Positions 27,418-35,855 of a stretch of DNA of 64,000 nucleotides are shown here, piece after piece (position 1 is the first letter of the stretch; every line of letters begins with the position of its first letter). The notes beneath the pieces are model-generated. The model searched no databases. It had not been told where the DNA came from and worked only from the letters and a program-made list of their open reading frames with translations. The DNA lies in NCBI GenBank assembly GCA_017399065.1, contig JAFQEL010000002.1, positions 39,406-103,405 of the forward strand, read 5' to 3'. The translations under genes were made by a program, and so were the position numbers. The stretch comes from Clostridia bacterium. GTDB taxonomy: Bacteria > Bacillota > Clostridia > Oscillospirales > Acutalibacteraceae.

Positions 27418-28401
27418 ATGAAGTATGCCGTTGTCGGCACAAGCTGGATTACAGAAGAATTTATAATGGGAGCAGAGCTTGTCGAAGGGCTTGAGCTTTT
27501 CGGCGTATGCTCACGAAGCTATTCAAAGGGCAAGGCGCTTGCCGAAAAATTCGGTGCACCCCGTGTATTTATCGACCTTTACGACCTTGCAAGATGCGGT
27601 GACGTTGAGGCTGTTTATGTAGCAAGCCCCAACTCACTCCACTATGAGCAGTGCAAGCTGTTACTCGGTGCAGGCAAGCACGTAATATGCGAAAAGCCGA
27701 TTACGGTAACACCTGCTGAGCTTAGCAAATTGCAGGCACTTGCAGCAGAAAACGGCAGAGTATATATGGAAGCCATAATGTATATGCACAGCCCCGTAAG
27801 GCCCAAGCTCAAGGCTTCGCTTCAGGCTCTGGGCAACATCACGGCGGCACATTTCGACTTCTCACAGCTTTCATCAAAATACCCGGCATACAAGCGTGGC
27901 GAAAACCCCAATATTTTCAACCCTAAGTTTGCTACGGGCTGTCTGATGGACCTTGGCATCTACTGTATTTACCCTGCACTTGATTTATTCGGTGCACCTA
28001 AAAACATTATCAGCACCGCAAGGTTTCTTGAGAGCGGTGCGGACAGCGGCGGCACAACGGTTTTTGAGTACGACAATATGCTGCTGACAATGACCTGGTC
28101 AAAGGTTTCGCAGGATTTCTGCGGCAGTCAGATTCTCGGTGACGAGGGTACGGTTACAATCGGCTCAATCTCTCAGCTTAACCATATTTCATTCTGCCGT
28201 AAGGGCAGTGAGCCTATGGAAGTAGTAGGCGAAACGGAAAAGCACGTGATAATGTCACACGAGGCGCAGGCTTTCTATGACTTCATCACAAAGCCTGAAG
28301 AAACAGCCGAGAGATACAAAGAGGCAAGCCGTATGGCACTTGCCGTAAGCGCCGTAATGGAGCAGATAAGAAAACAGACAGGAATTAAGTTTGATATATA
28401 A
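27418..28401 (+). CDS. Gfo/Idh/MocA-family NAD(P)-dependent oxidoreductase
   Basis: This 327-aa protein has an N-terminal Rossmann domain (YAVVGTSWITEEFI, VFIDLYDLARCGDVEAVYVA) and the family EKPIT motif (HVICEKPITVTPAEL near 93-107), followed by the C-terminal alpha/beta domain. Relatives oxidise or reduce sugars and inositols. Its stop codon (28399-28401) lies in a small hairpin TTGATAT-ATA-ATATCAA where the family B element begins. It ends the first segment of the operon; the next gene lies 285 nt on, beyond that element. Confidence 0.88.
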   Translation: MKYAVVGTSWITEEFIMGAELVEGLELFGVCSRSYSKGKALAEKFGAPRVFIDLYDLARCGDVEAVYVASPNSLHYEQCKLLLGAGKHVICEKPITVTPAELSKLQALAAENGRVYMEAIMYMHSPVRPKLKASLQALGNITAAHFDFSQLSSKYPAYKRGENPNIFNPKFATGCLMDLGIYCIYPALDLFGAPKNIISTARFLESGADSGGTTVFEYDNMLLTMTWSKVSQDFCGSQILGDEGTVTIGSISQLNHISFCRKGSEPMEVVGETEKHVIMSHEAQAFYDFITKPEETAERYKEASRMALAVSAVMEQIRKQTGIKFDI

Positions 28402-28653
28402 TATCAATTATCAATGCGTTTTGAAAAAACGCAAATCAAGATTTTGAAAAAATCAAATCATGCCGTAAGGCAAATCATATTTTTAATGCCTCGATAAAGC
28501 TGATGCACACAATAAAGTTAATTGCACCGAGGAAAGTCAGAGTCATTGTCTTTATGCTTTAATGATTTGGCTTCGCCATGATTTCTCTCTTAACGCTCCA
28601 TGATTTGTTGCTTAACGCAACATGATTTTAATCGATAAATCGATTCATTATTT
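28391..28653 (+). repeat. Family B hairpin-cassette element, copy B1
   Basis: About 260 bp. The hairpin at the gene stop is followed by TGCGTTTT-GA-AAAAACGCA, GATTTT..AAAATC, GCCGTAAGGC, a roughly 90-nt core (about 28482-28570, containing CCTCGATAAAGCTGAT and CACCGAGGAAAG), then GGCTTCGCC, GTTGCTTAACGCAAC and AATCGATAAATCGATT. Cassettes are separated by AAATCAT or ATGATTT. It occupies the whole 28402-28686 gap. Confidence 0.85.
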
Positions 28654-28686
28654 ATATCCACAAACACCAAAAGGAAAGTGAAAAAA

Positions 28687-29631
28687 ATGAAACTATCACT
28701 TGTTGTACCGTGTTACAACGAAGAGCAGAATGTAGCTCTTTTTTATCAAACAGCAAAAGCTGTTTTTGATGCTGAGGGCTACAGCTACGAGTGCGTTTTT
28801 GTAAACGACGGCTCTGCCGACAACACACTCGGTGAGCTTAAAAGACTTCACGCCGAGGCTGACGGCAACATACGCATTGTCAGTTTCTCACGCAACTTCG
28901 GCAAAGAGGCGGCAATGTACGCAGGCATAGAGCACGCAAAGGGCGAGCTTATATGCCTTATTGATGCTGACCTTCAGCAGAGACCCGAGGTTGTTGCGTA
29001 TATGGTGAAGCGACTTGACGAGGTGCCCGAGCTTGACTGCGTTGCGGCTTACCAGCAACAGCGTCACGAAAGCGGCACACTGACATTCTTCAAGTCGAGC
29101 TTTTACAAGCTGATAAACTCGGTATCCGACACAAGATTTGTGCAGGGTGCGAGCGACTTCCGCACATTCCGCCGAAGTGTTGCCGAGGCTGTACTCTCAA
29201 TGGGCGAATACCACAGATTTTCAAAGGGTATTCTCTCCTGGGTCGGCTTCAACACCGAATATATACCGTATGAGGTACAGGAGCGTGCCGCAGGCGAGAG
29301 CAAGTGGTCATTCAAGAAGCTCTTCAAATACGCAATCGACGGAATTATTGCTTTCTCAACCGCACCGCTCGCAATTCCGACGGCAATGGGTATAATTATG
29401 GCTGTAATTTCTTTCCTCTATCTAGGCATAAAGGGACTTTATTGCCTGCTCAGCCCCACGGCATTTTTCAGCCAGGGCTCGGTGCTGATTTTCCTTCTGC
29501 TGCTCGTCGGCGGACTTCAGCTGCTGAGCATAGGAATTATTGGCAAATACCTTGCAAAGACCTATGAGCAGAGCAAAAACCGACCGATTTATATTGCAAG
29601 AGAAATTATAGAGCCGAAAAACGATGACTGA
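28687..29631 (+). CDS. GT2-family polyprenyl-phosphate glycosyltransferase (GtrB/DPM-like)
   Basis: This protein of 314 aa has a GT-A domain (LSLVVPCYNEEQNV, VFVNDGSADNT, RNFGKEAAMYAG, LIDADLQQRPE with the D-A-D metal site) and two C-terminal membrane helices (about 230-255 and 265-290), ending KYLAKTYEQSKNRPIYIAR. Members load a sugar onto undecaprenyl phosphate for transfer outside the cell. The ATG at 28687 is preferred over a GTG at 28678 because AAGGAA is then correctly spaced. It overlaps the next gene by 8 nt. Confidence 0.9.
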   Translation: MKLSLVVPCYNEEQNVALFYQTAKAVFDAEGYSYECVFVNDGSADNTLGELKRLHAEADGNIRIVSFSRNFGKEAAMYAGIEHAKGELICLIDADLQQRPEVVAYMVKRLDEVPELDCVAAYQQQRHESGTLTFFKSSFYKLINSVSDTRFVQGASDFRTFRRSVAEAVLSMGEYHRFSKGILSWVGFNTEYIPYEVQERAAGESKWSFKKLFKYAIDGIIAFSTAPLAIPTAMGIIMAVISFLYLGIKGLYCLLSPTAFFSQGSVLIFLLLLVGGLQLLSIGIIGKYLAKTYEQSKNRPIYIAREIIEPKNDD

Positions 29632-30517
29632 TTATATTGAATTTATTTCCGATTTCTTTGCAGGAGCAGAGGCGGAGTGGAAGAGTGTAGCGGTTGACGG
29701 AGTAACCTACACCGTATTTGCTCTGCCCTACACTCAGCTTGATTTTCCTCCCGAGGGATATGCATTTGTTGACAGCTACTATGTTGCATCAAACCGTGCA
29801 TATTTTTTACGCAAGGAGCTTGTACAGAAGCTGACGGAAGAAGGCTTTGAGACGGTTGACTGCACCTTGCCTTACAAGAGTATTGCCTATCATTCGGGGC
29901 TTGGTGTGCCGCTGAGAAGCACGCTTATTGCAAACAGGCGTTACGGCACACGTATGGCACTTGAAATTGTCGCTGTACGCGGTGTATACGCAAAGGAAGT
30001 AACCGTTGACGATATACTGAAAAAGCCGGAAATGGCGGCTTTTTGCCGCACCTGCGGCATATGTGAAGCAGTGTGCCCGCAAGGCTGTATTTCTACCGAC
30101 GGATTTGACAGAAACAGATGCATACGAAGACTGCAGGAAAGTACAGATTTATCTGACGAAGCCTCGGCAGAGGCTATGGGCGTTCAGCTATGGGGCTGTG
30201 ATATATGCCAGCGTTGCTGTCCGTTCAACAGCCACCTTGAGTCGAGAGAAATGACAGAGGAAGAAAAAGAGCTGTTTTATATTGATAATCTTTATAAGGC
30301 TTTTTCAGCAGGCAAAAAAGGCTGTGAGCCTTACCGCGATATCCTCGGCGGCAACTACCTGCGTCCTGCAAAGCTGACGGCACTTGTACTGAATGTTATG
30401 GCAAACAGTAAGGACCCGAAAAAATACATAAGATATGCCGAAGAAACGCTTAATCACAACGATATAAGGGTACGTACAGCCGCTCAGAGGCTGCTCGGTA
30501 AAATCAAGGAGATTTGA
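29624..30517 (+). CDS. QueG-like 4Fe-4S double-cluster protein
   Basis: This 297-aa protein has two C-terminal ferredoxin-type cysteine clusters: FCRTCGICEAVCPQGC (about 141-156) and WGCDICQRCCPFN (about 189-201). They are followed by a helical HEAT-like tail ending RVRTAAQRLLGKI. This resembles the C-terminal part of epoxyqueuosine reductase QueG, but the protein is about 90 residues shorter than typical QueG, and the N-terminal cobalamin-binding region looks altered. It overlaps the glycosyltransferase start-to-stop by 8 nt. No queuosine genes are nearby, so a different redox role is likely. Confidence 0.75.
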   Translation: MTDYIEFISDFFAGAEAEWKSVAVDGVTYTVFALPYTQLDFPPEGYAFVDSYYVASNRAYFLRKELVQKLTEEGFETVDCTLPYKSIAYHSGLGVPLRSTLIANRRYGTRMALEIVAVRGVYAKEVTVDDILKKPEMAAFCRTCGICEAVCPQGCISTDGFDRNRCIRRLQESTDLSDEASAEAMGVQLWGCDICQRCCPFNSHLESREMTEEEKELFYIDNLYKAFSAGKKGCEPYRDILGGNYLRPAKLTALVLNVMANSKDPKKYIRYAEETLNHNDIRVRTAAQRLLGKIKEI

Positions 30518-30520
30518 TTT

Positions 30521-32461
30521 ATGAAAAAAAGAATTTTAAGCATTGCACTGTGCATTATTATGATAATCACGGCAGCATTGCCCGTAGCTTCGGCAGACAG
30601 CACCAATATCGCATACGAGGTCCTGCCCGAGCTTGAAACAACTCAGACTCCACTGCGCACACGCAAGCAGGTTGACGGTCTGCGTATGTATGTCGATGAA
30701 GAAAATCCGCTGTTTATGATAAGAAACTGCCCAATATGGGGTGGTCCGCAGACGGGTGAAGCCTTTGCCTCATATGCAATCAAGACATACTTTGCACTGC
30801 CCAAGGATGTAAGAAACTTTGCAGTAATTTACATAGACGAAGGCCCAACGGATATGACACCCGCAAGACAGCTTGAATTCTGGGACGAGCTGCTGACAAT
30901 AACGGATGCGGCAGGTGTGCCTATCGTCTGCCAGTCCGAATGCTTCTGCACCAACAAGACCCGTGACCCCTTTACTCAGGAGGAGCTTTCTGCAGTATTC
31001 AAGGAGCATCCCTCCATGATGGGATTTGTGCAGGTTGAGCTTTCAACCAACGGTGTTACAAATGAAAAGCTCGCCTATGACGAAGTAACTGACGACCAGG
31101 GTGTTAACAAAAATATTCTCAGACGTATGAAATCCTGTATCAAGGCTTGCGCCGAAAACGGCGGTCTTTTCATCTGGCAGGATATGGAATACATCTACTG
31201 GAAAAAAGCAAACTATGTCAACCATATTCTCAAGGACAGAGAGCTTTACGACCTGCTTAAGGCAAACACCGAAAATATAATTATTATGGACAAGCACAAC
31301 GGTCACGGCAGACACTTTGCAAGCCAGTCAAATATCTTCGGCTGCTGGCTTGACGATGTCTGCGGCAACTGGGGTGTAAACCTTGAAAATTTCCTCTGGT
31401 ATGAGGAGGGCTTTCTTGATTACGATGACCTCGGAGTTGCACCGAACGAGCCGCATCCGTTTTTCACCGCAAAATATCCGCCGGCACTTTTCGGAATTGA
31501 TATGATTGCTGACCTTGTCGGCGGTGCAACCGTTTATGCGATTGAGGGTACACTTAGCAGAGGCGGTCTTTACCACTTTGTAAACGGCGAGGTAATTCTC
31601 ACGCCCACCTTCTACGAGGTGCTTTACCCTATCTATCAGCTCATCTTAAACGGTGCAGTGCCTGACAAGGAAGAAGTAAAGTCAAACATCAAGGTAGCAT
31701 ACAAGATGTCCAACCCGAGAGCTTACGCACTCAGCGGTAACGATGCACACATTCTGCAGGGACTTTACTGCGACACTTTTAATTTCTTCCAGGAGAAGTT
31801 TGAAAACATATACTTCGACTGCACCAAAACGTGGGTACCCTCAACGTCAAGGTATTACCTCATACCGATTCTGCCGATTTACTCTGACCCCGAAGAAGTA
31901 TTGCCCGAGAGCCGTATTCTTACAGACTCTTCTTACTTCTTTAACTTCCTGTTTATCAACAGCCTTAAAATCAAATTCTTCAACAGCTACTACGAAGAAA
32001 AACACGAAGGCGACGGCGTGCTGTTTGATATTAATGATTATATTTATATATTTAACAGCAACGAGAACAAAACGATTGACAGCGAGCAGAGTGTAAGCTA
32101 CACGCTCGACAGCGGCAAAAAGCTCAGCACAACCTTCGTTGCCCACACCTACGCAATATTCAACGAGGATGACGGCAAAATTGATATCGACCTTTGCAAC
32201 CTGCGACTTGATACGGATGACATATGTAACTTCCGGGAAGATGAAAACCAATTTATGACTTCCTACGCACTCGGAGGCAAACGAAGCGACCCGAAGAATT
32301 TCAGAGAATCCGTAATTGAGATTTCGGGCTTTGAAACCGAGCCAACGGTAACAGCCGCAGGCAAAAACGGCGCAACAATGAAAACCGAATGGAATGAAGC
32401 AACGAAAACTCTCACGCTTTCGGTAATATCAAACGGCGAAGTAAGGATTACCGTAGAATAA
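30521..32461 (+). CDS. Secreted GH98-like glycoside hydrolase
   Basis: This 646-aa protein has a clear signal peptide (KKRILSIALCIIMIITAALP, cleavage after ASA). The catalytic-domain pattern matches the GH98 family: ENPLFMIRNCPIWGG, PKDVRNFAVIYIDEGPTD, HPSMMGFVQVELSTNG, CAENGGLFIWQDMEY, and GCWLDDVCGNWGVNLENF. A beta-rich C-terminal region follows. Known GH98 enzymes are endo-beta-galactosidases releasing blood-group oligosaccharides. The match is by recalled motif pattern, so the specificity is open. AAGGAG precedes the ATG, 3 nt after the Fe-S gene. As the last gene of the operon before a strong terminator, it could process the organism's own polymer or host glycans. Confidence 0.7.
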   Translation: MKKRILSIALCIIMIITAALPVASADSTNIAYEVLPELETTQTPLRTRKQVDGLRMYVDEENPLFMIRNCPIWGGPQTGEAFASYAIKTYFALPKDVRNFAVIYIDEGPTDMTPARQLEFWDELLTITDAAGVPIVCQSECFCTNKTRDPFTQEELSAVFKEHPSMMGFVQVELSTNGVTNEKLAYDEVTDDQGVNKNILRRMKSCIKACAENGGLFIWQDMEYIYWKKANYVNHILKDRELYDLLKANTENIIIMDKHNGHGRHFASQSNIFGCWLDDVCGNWGVNLENFLWYEEGFLDYDDLGVAPNEPHPFFTAKYPPALFGIDMIADLVGGATVYAIEGTLSRGGLYHFVNGEVILTPTFYEVLYPIYQLILNGAVPDKEEVKSNIKVAYKMSNPRAYALSGNDAHILQGLYCDTFNFFQEKFENIYFDCTKTWVPSTSRYYLIPILPIYSDPEEVLPESRILTDSSYFFNFLFINSLKIKFFNSYYEEKHEGDGVLFDINDYIYIFNSNENKTIDSEQSVSYTLDSGKKLSTTFVAHTYAIFNEDDGKIDIDLCNLRLDTDDICNFREDENQFMTSYALGGKRSDPKNFRESVIEISGFETEPTVTAAGKNGATMKTEWNEATKTLTLSVISNGEVRITVE

Positions 32462-32525
32462 TATTCAACACCTCATCCGTCATTTTCTGCGAAAATGCGG
32501 CTTAAGAACAACTATAAAAACATAT

Positions 32526-32563
32526 AAAACGCTGTAAAAACGATAAGTTTTTACAGCGTTTTA
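32526..32563. terminator. Bidirectional intrinsic terminator
   Basis: AAAACGCTGTAAAAAC-GATAA-GTTTTTACAGCGTTTTA forms a 16-bp stem with A/T tails on both sides, between convergent genes 30521 and 32599. Confidence 0.92.
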
Positions 32564-32565
32564 TT

Positions 32566-32592
32566 GCAGACGCCCAATAGGCGCCCCTATGA
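32566..32592. repeat. Family D-like palindrome
   Basis: GCAGACGCCCAATAGGCGCC followed by CCTATGA; it resembles the GGGCG...CGCCCCTAC units elsewhere. A degenerate family-E end (CACCTCATCCG) lies at about 32469-32479. Confidence 0.5.
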
Positions 32593-32598
32593 TTTTAA

Positions 32599-33459
32599 TC
32601 ACATTTTATCTTTTTCAAGCTGTGCTTTTAATTCGTCGAGCGACTCGAATTTCATTTCGGCTCGCTTATATTTTTGCAGGCGCACCTCTATAGATTTGCC
32701 GTACAGCTCACCGTCGTAGCCGATGATATGTGTTTCGCTTCGCTGCTCGTCATTTTCAAACGAAGGACGCCTGCCGATATTTGTAACGGAGCGGTACCAA
32801 GTGCCGTCAACGCAGGTGCGTGAAGCATAGACACCGTATTTGGGCACAATCAGCCCATCGGGGAAGAGCTGATTTATAGTCGGGCAGTTGAGCGACCTGC
32901 CGAGGTGGTCACCGTGTACAACCTCGAGCGTGTAACCGAATTCTCTGCCGAGCATTTCGTTTGCGGCCTCAATATCGCCGCCCTCGATTGCCGCACGGAT
33001 GCGTGTTGAGCTTACGGCTTCGCCGCCGAAGCTGACGGCAGGTGTAACGCTGAGCATAATGCCCGTAATCTCACACAGCCAGCCGAGCAGAGTACTGTCG
33101 CCCTCACCGCCCTTACCGAAGCGGTAATTAAAGCCGCAGCTTAACATACCTGCATTGAGCTCACCTGCCAGAATTTTTACAAAAAACTCCTGCGGTGCAT
33201 AGTCTTTAATTTTAAGAAAATCTATTCTGACAACCTCAACACCCATATCAGCGAGCAGTTTTTCCTTATCTGCCTCAGTTATAAGCTCAGGTGCTGAACG
33301 TGAGTCAATAACACACGAGGGCAGAGGGCTGAGCAGCAACACGGTAGGTATCATATCCCACTGACGTGCCGCCTGCACAGCCGCATTTATAACTGCGGTA
33401 TGTCCTTTATGAATGCCGTCAAAATTGCCGAGAGCGATTGCTCTTTTTTTATTATTCAT
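32599..33459 (-). CDS. ribF: Bifunctional riboflavin kinase / FAD synthetase
   Basis: This 286-aa protein has an N-terminal nucleotidyltransferase domain (ALGNFDGIHKGHTAVI with the HxGH-type motif; VSSTRIRAAIEGGDIEAAN) and a C-terminal riboflavin kinase domain (GRSLNCPTINQLFPDGLIVPKYGVY, RRPSFE). It makes FMN and then FAD. It is the last gene of the rimP-nusA-infB-truB operon, 13 nt after truB, the classical place for ribF/ribC in Firmicutes. Confidence 0.96.
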   Translation of the reverse strand: MNNKKRAIALGNFDGIHKGHTAVINAAVQAARQWDMIPTVLLLSPLPSCVIDSRSAPELITEADKEKLLADMGVEVVRIDFLKIKDYAPQEFFVKILAGELNAGMLSCGFNYRFGKGGEGDSTLLGWLCEITGIMLSVTPAVSFGGEAVSSTRIRAAIEGGDIEAANEMLGREFGYTLEVVHGDHLGRSLNCPTINQLFPDGLIVPKYGVYASRTCVDGTWYRSVTNIGRRPSFENDEQRSETHIIGYDGELYGKSIEVRLQKYKRAEMKFESLDELKAQLEKDKM

Positions 33460-33472
33460 ATTCGTTTACCTT

Positions 33473-34336
33473 TTAGGTTTCTGAATAAATACGCTTGATT
33501 TTAAGTTGGTCGGAGTCTGCTTCGCCGAGACCGAGAAACTTGCCTTCGGGCGAATAGACCTTGCAGATGCCGTCTGACAAAGGAGAATGAATACGGTTTC
33601 TGTCAAGAGCGCCGCCGTTTGAAAAACGCTGTGCCTGCGCCGCTGTTACGGTAACACTCGGATACTCAAGAAGTGTATCGAGTGCGACAACATCAGCCTC
33701 GCTGAGTTCCTCAAGAGCTTTGCACTGCGAAATATCAACGCCGTGTGCTTCAACTCTGCGAAGAGAAGTGAGCACCGCACCGCAACCGAGCTTCTCACCG
33801 ATATCAGAGCTGAGCGAGCGCACATAAGTGCCTGCAGAGCAGCTGACGCGGAACGAAAACTCCTGCTTTGATTCATCAGCGCCCGTCAATTCAAGCGAAT
33901 AGATATTTACCTTACGGCTTTCACGCTCTATTTCAATGCCCTCACGGGCAAGCTCATAGAGCTTTTTGCCGTCTTTTTTTATAGCTGAATACATCGGAGG
34001 CACCTGCTCGATTTCGCCAAGGAAGCTGAGCATAGCCGACTCAAAATCCGCTGTTTTAAAGGCAGTTTCGGTCTGCGAAAGTACTGTGCCCTCGATATCG
34101 AGCGTATCGGTTGTAACACCGAGGCGCACCGTTGCCTCATAAGCCTTATCGTGCGAATTGATAAACTCTATAAATCTTGTTGCCCCGCCGAGCATTACGA
34201 CAAGCACGCCCGTTGCCATAGGGTCAAGCGTACCGGTATGACCCAACTTTTTTGCACCGAGGGTGCGTTTCACCCTGTTTGCGGCAACAAACGAAGTCAG
34301 CCCCTTGGGCTTGTCAAGAAAAATTACACCTGTCAT
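33473..34336 (-). CDS. truB: tRNA pseudouridine-55 synthase
   Basis: This 287-aa protein starts VIFLDKPKGLTSFVAANRVK. The catalytic motif is GHTGTLDPMATGVLVV with the nucleophilic Asp near residue 40, and the conserved Y-x-A-x-K-x-G-K-x-LYELAR(E/G)G stretch is present. It makes pseudouridine 55 in the T-loop of tRNAs. The ATG overlaps the nrnA stop (ATGA), so it is translationally coupled. Confidence 0.97.
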   Translation of the reverse strand: MTGVIFLDKPKGLTSFVAANRVKRTLGAKKLGHTGTLDPMATGVLVVMLGGATRFIEFINSHDKAYEATVRLGVTTDTLDIEGTVLSQTETAFKTADFESAMLSFLGEIEQVPPMYSAIKKDGKKLYELAREGIEIERESRKVNIYSLELTGADESKQEFSFRVSCSAGTYVRSLSSDIGEKLGCGAVLTSLRRVEAHGVDISQCKALEELSEADVVALDTLLEYPSVTVTAAQAQRFSNGGALDRNRIHSPLSDGICKVYSPEGKFLGLGEADSDQLKIKRIYSET

Positions 34337-35274
34337 AAATACTCACCGATCGTATCTATGAGAAGCTTTGTGGCTTCCTCTCTTGTGCCGGGAAGCTGAC
34401 AGCCTGCCGCATTGGGATGACCGCCGCCGCCGAGCCTTGAGCAGATTGCACTTGCATCTACGGGGTCGTGTGTACGGACAGAGGCTTTATAAGTGCCGTC
34501 ACGTCTTTCACGCATCGTGACACCGACAAGCACGCCCTCAATCTGACGGGAGATTGCGGCAATTCCGTCGCACTCGTTTTCATCAGAGCCGCTTTCGGCA
34601 AACATAGCACGTGTGATTGTTATAAGAGCACATTTGCCGTCGTAGAAAAACTGCATACCGTCAAGAGCAAGACGCTCGAGAGCTGCATAAGTCCTCGTCT
34701 TTGTTTCAAACATTCTGACGTTAATCTCTGACGCATTTGCACCAAGCTCCATAAGCCTTGCCGCTGTACGAAGGGTAGCCGGCGTAACGTTTGCATAGCG
34801 GAAACAGCCCGTATCGGTAGAAATGCCTGTATAAAGACAGTCGGCCATCTGCGGTGTAATTTCAACACCGAGCTGCTCAACAACCTCAAAAATAATCTGA
34901 GCAGCGGCAGCCGCAGATGAATCGACATAATTCAGCCCGGCAAAAAGCCTGTTTGAGCCGTGGTGGTCGATAGAAAGGTCTACCTTTGTTTCATATTTTG
35001 CTCTTATGTCATTACCCATAAGCGACACATCGGCAATATCGACGGCAACGACCGTCTGCTCCTCAAATTCCTGCGGCTCAATATCGAGATAGCGGAATTT
35101 CGGAGGAAGCTCCTCATTATTGACAACATTTGCCTTTTTGCCCAGTGCACGAAGCGCAAGGCAAAGACCGAAACCTGAACCGAGAGTATCTCCGTCCGGG
35201 TGAGCATGGGTAAGGATAGTAAAATTGTCGTGGGATTTCAAGAAAGAAACTGCACTGCTGATATCAATAAGCAT
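34333..35274 (-). CDS. nrnA: DHH-family phosphoesterase, NrnA-like oligoribonuclease / pAp phosphatase
   Basis: This 313-aa protein has DHH-family motifs THAHPDGDTLGSG, AVDIADVSL, SIDHHGSN and the DHHA1-domain SRLGGGGHPNAAGC. NrnA degrades nanoRNAs and dephosphorylates 3'-phosphoadenosine 5'-phosphate; some relatives act on cyclic dinucleotide products. GGAGGG precedes the start. It lies between rbfA and truB, a position common in Clostridia, and overlaps truB by 4 nt. Confidence 0.9.
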   Translation of the reverse strand: MLIDISSAVSFLKSHDNFTILTHAHPDGDTLGSGFGLCLALRALGKKANVVNNEELPPKFRYLDIEPQEFEEQTVVAVDIADVSLMGNDIRAKYETKVDLSIDHHGSNRLFAGLNYVDSSAAAAAQIIFEVVEQLGVEITPQMADCLYTGISTDTGCFRYANVTPATLRTAARLMELGANASEINVRMFETKTRTYAALERLALDGMQFFYDGKCALITITRAMFAESGSDENECDGIAAISRQIEGVLVGVTMRERRDGTYKASVRTHDPVDASAICSRLGGGGHPNAAGCQLPGTREEATKLLIDTIGEYL

Positions 35275-35291
35275 TGCTCTTCCCTCCCTTT

Positions 35292-35339
35292 AAAATTCGG
35301 AATTCGGAATTAAGAATTAGGAATTAAGAATTATTCGGA
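35292..35339. repeat. Short heptanucleotide tandem repeat
   Basis: Six to seven degenerate 7-nt units of ATTCGGA / ATTAAGA / ATTAGGA type, in the rbfA-nrnA gap next to a family C repeat. Confidence 0.75.
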
Positions 35340-35368
35340 AGATTGTAGCTCATTCTGAATTCGTCTTT

Positions 35369-35421
35369 CAATCCTCCGTCACGGCTTACGCCGTGACACC
35401 TCCTTTCAAAAGGAGGTTTTT
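35369..35421 (+). repeat. Family C palindromic repeat, copy C1
   Basis: CAATCCTCCGTCACGGCTTA... with two palindromes, CACGGCTTACGCCGTG and CCTCCTTTCAAAAGGAGG followed by TTTTT. It lies inside the rbfA-nrnA intergenic gap, interrupting the translation-factor operon. Confidence 0.85.
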
Positions 35422-35450
35422 CGGGCGCGCGATTCGTGAATCGCCCCTAC
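35422..35450. repeat. Family D palindrome
   Basis: GGGCGCGCGATTCGTGAATC then GCCCCTAC. The core GATTCGTGAATCGCCCCTAC is identical to the copy at 41027-41052. It reaches into the last codon region of rbfA. Confidence 0.8.
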
Positions 35451-35794
35451 TTATTCAAATCGTTGAGCATCTTTGCTATGCTCATACCGTGCTCTATTGA
35501 GTCATCGGCGACGAAGCGAAGCTCGGGAGTTTTACGAAGGCGGAGACGCTGACCTACCTCACGGCGGATATAGCCTGCGGCATTCTTGAGGCCTGCAACA
35601 GCCTCTTTAGCCGCATCGATACCCTCCATAGCGCTGATATATGCCTTGGCATAGGAAAGGTCGCCCGTAACCTCAACACGGATAACGGTGAGGAGCTTGC
35701 CCTGAACACGGGGGTCTTTTATTTCGTCACGGATGATTGCGATTATTTCACGCTTGATATCCTCCGCAACTCTGTCAGATTTATATCCTGCCAT
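35447..35794 (-). CDS. rbfA: Ribosome-binding factor A
   Basis: This 115-aa protein begins with RSDRVAEDIKREIIAII. It has DPRVQGKLLTVIRVEVTGDLSYAKAYIS and RLRLRKTPELRFVADDSIEHGMSI, the KH-like signature of RbfA. It assists 30S maturation near the 16S rRNA 5' end. It follows infB with a 61-nt gap in the same operon. Confidence 0.97.
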   Translation of the reverse strand: MAGYKSDRVAEDIKREIIAIIRDEIKDPRVQGKLLTVIRVEVTGDLSYAKAYISAMEGIDAAKEAVAGLKNAAGYIRREVGQRLRLRKTPELRFVADDSIEHGMSIAKMLNDLNK

Positions 35795-35855
35795 ATTCTT
35801 TGCGGCAAAGGCTGACGGTAAGTTTCGTCAGCCCCTGCATTTACCTTTCAATTAA

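Noticed and set aside
29624..30517. Calling this gene queG outright
   Set aside because: It is about 90 residues shorter than typical QueG and lies in a glycan operon; only the Fe-S cluster region is convincingly similar.
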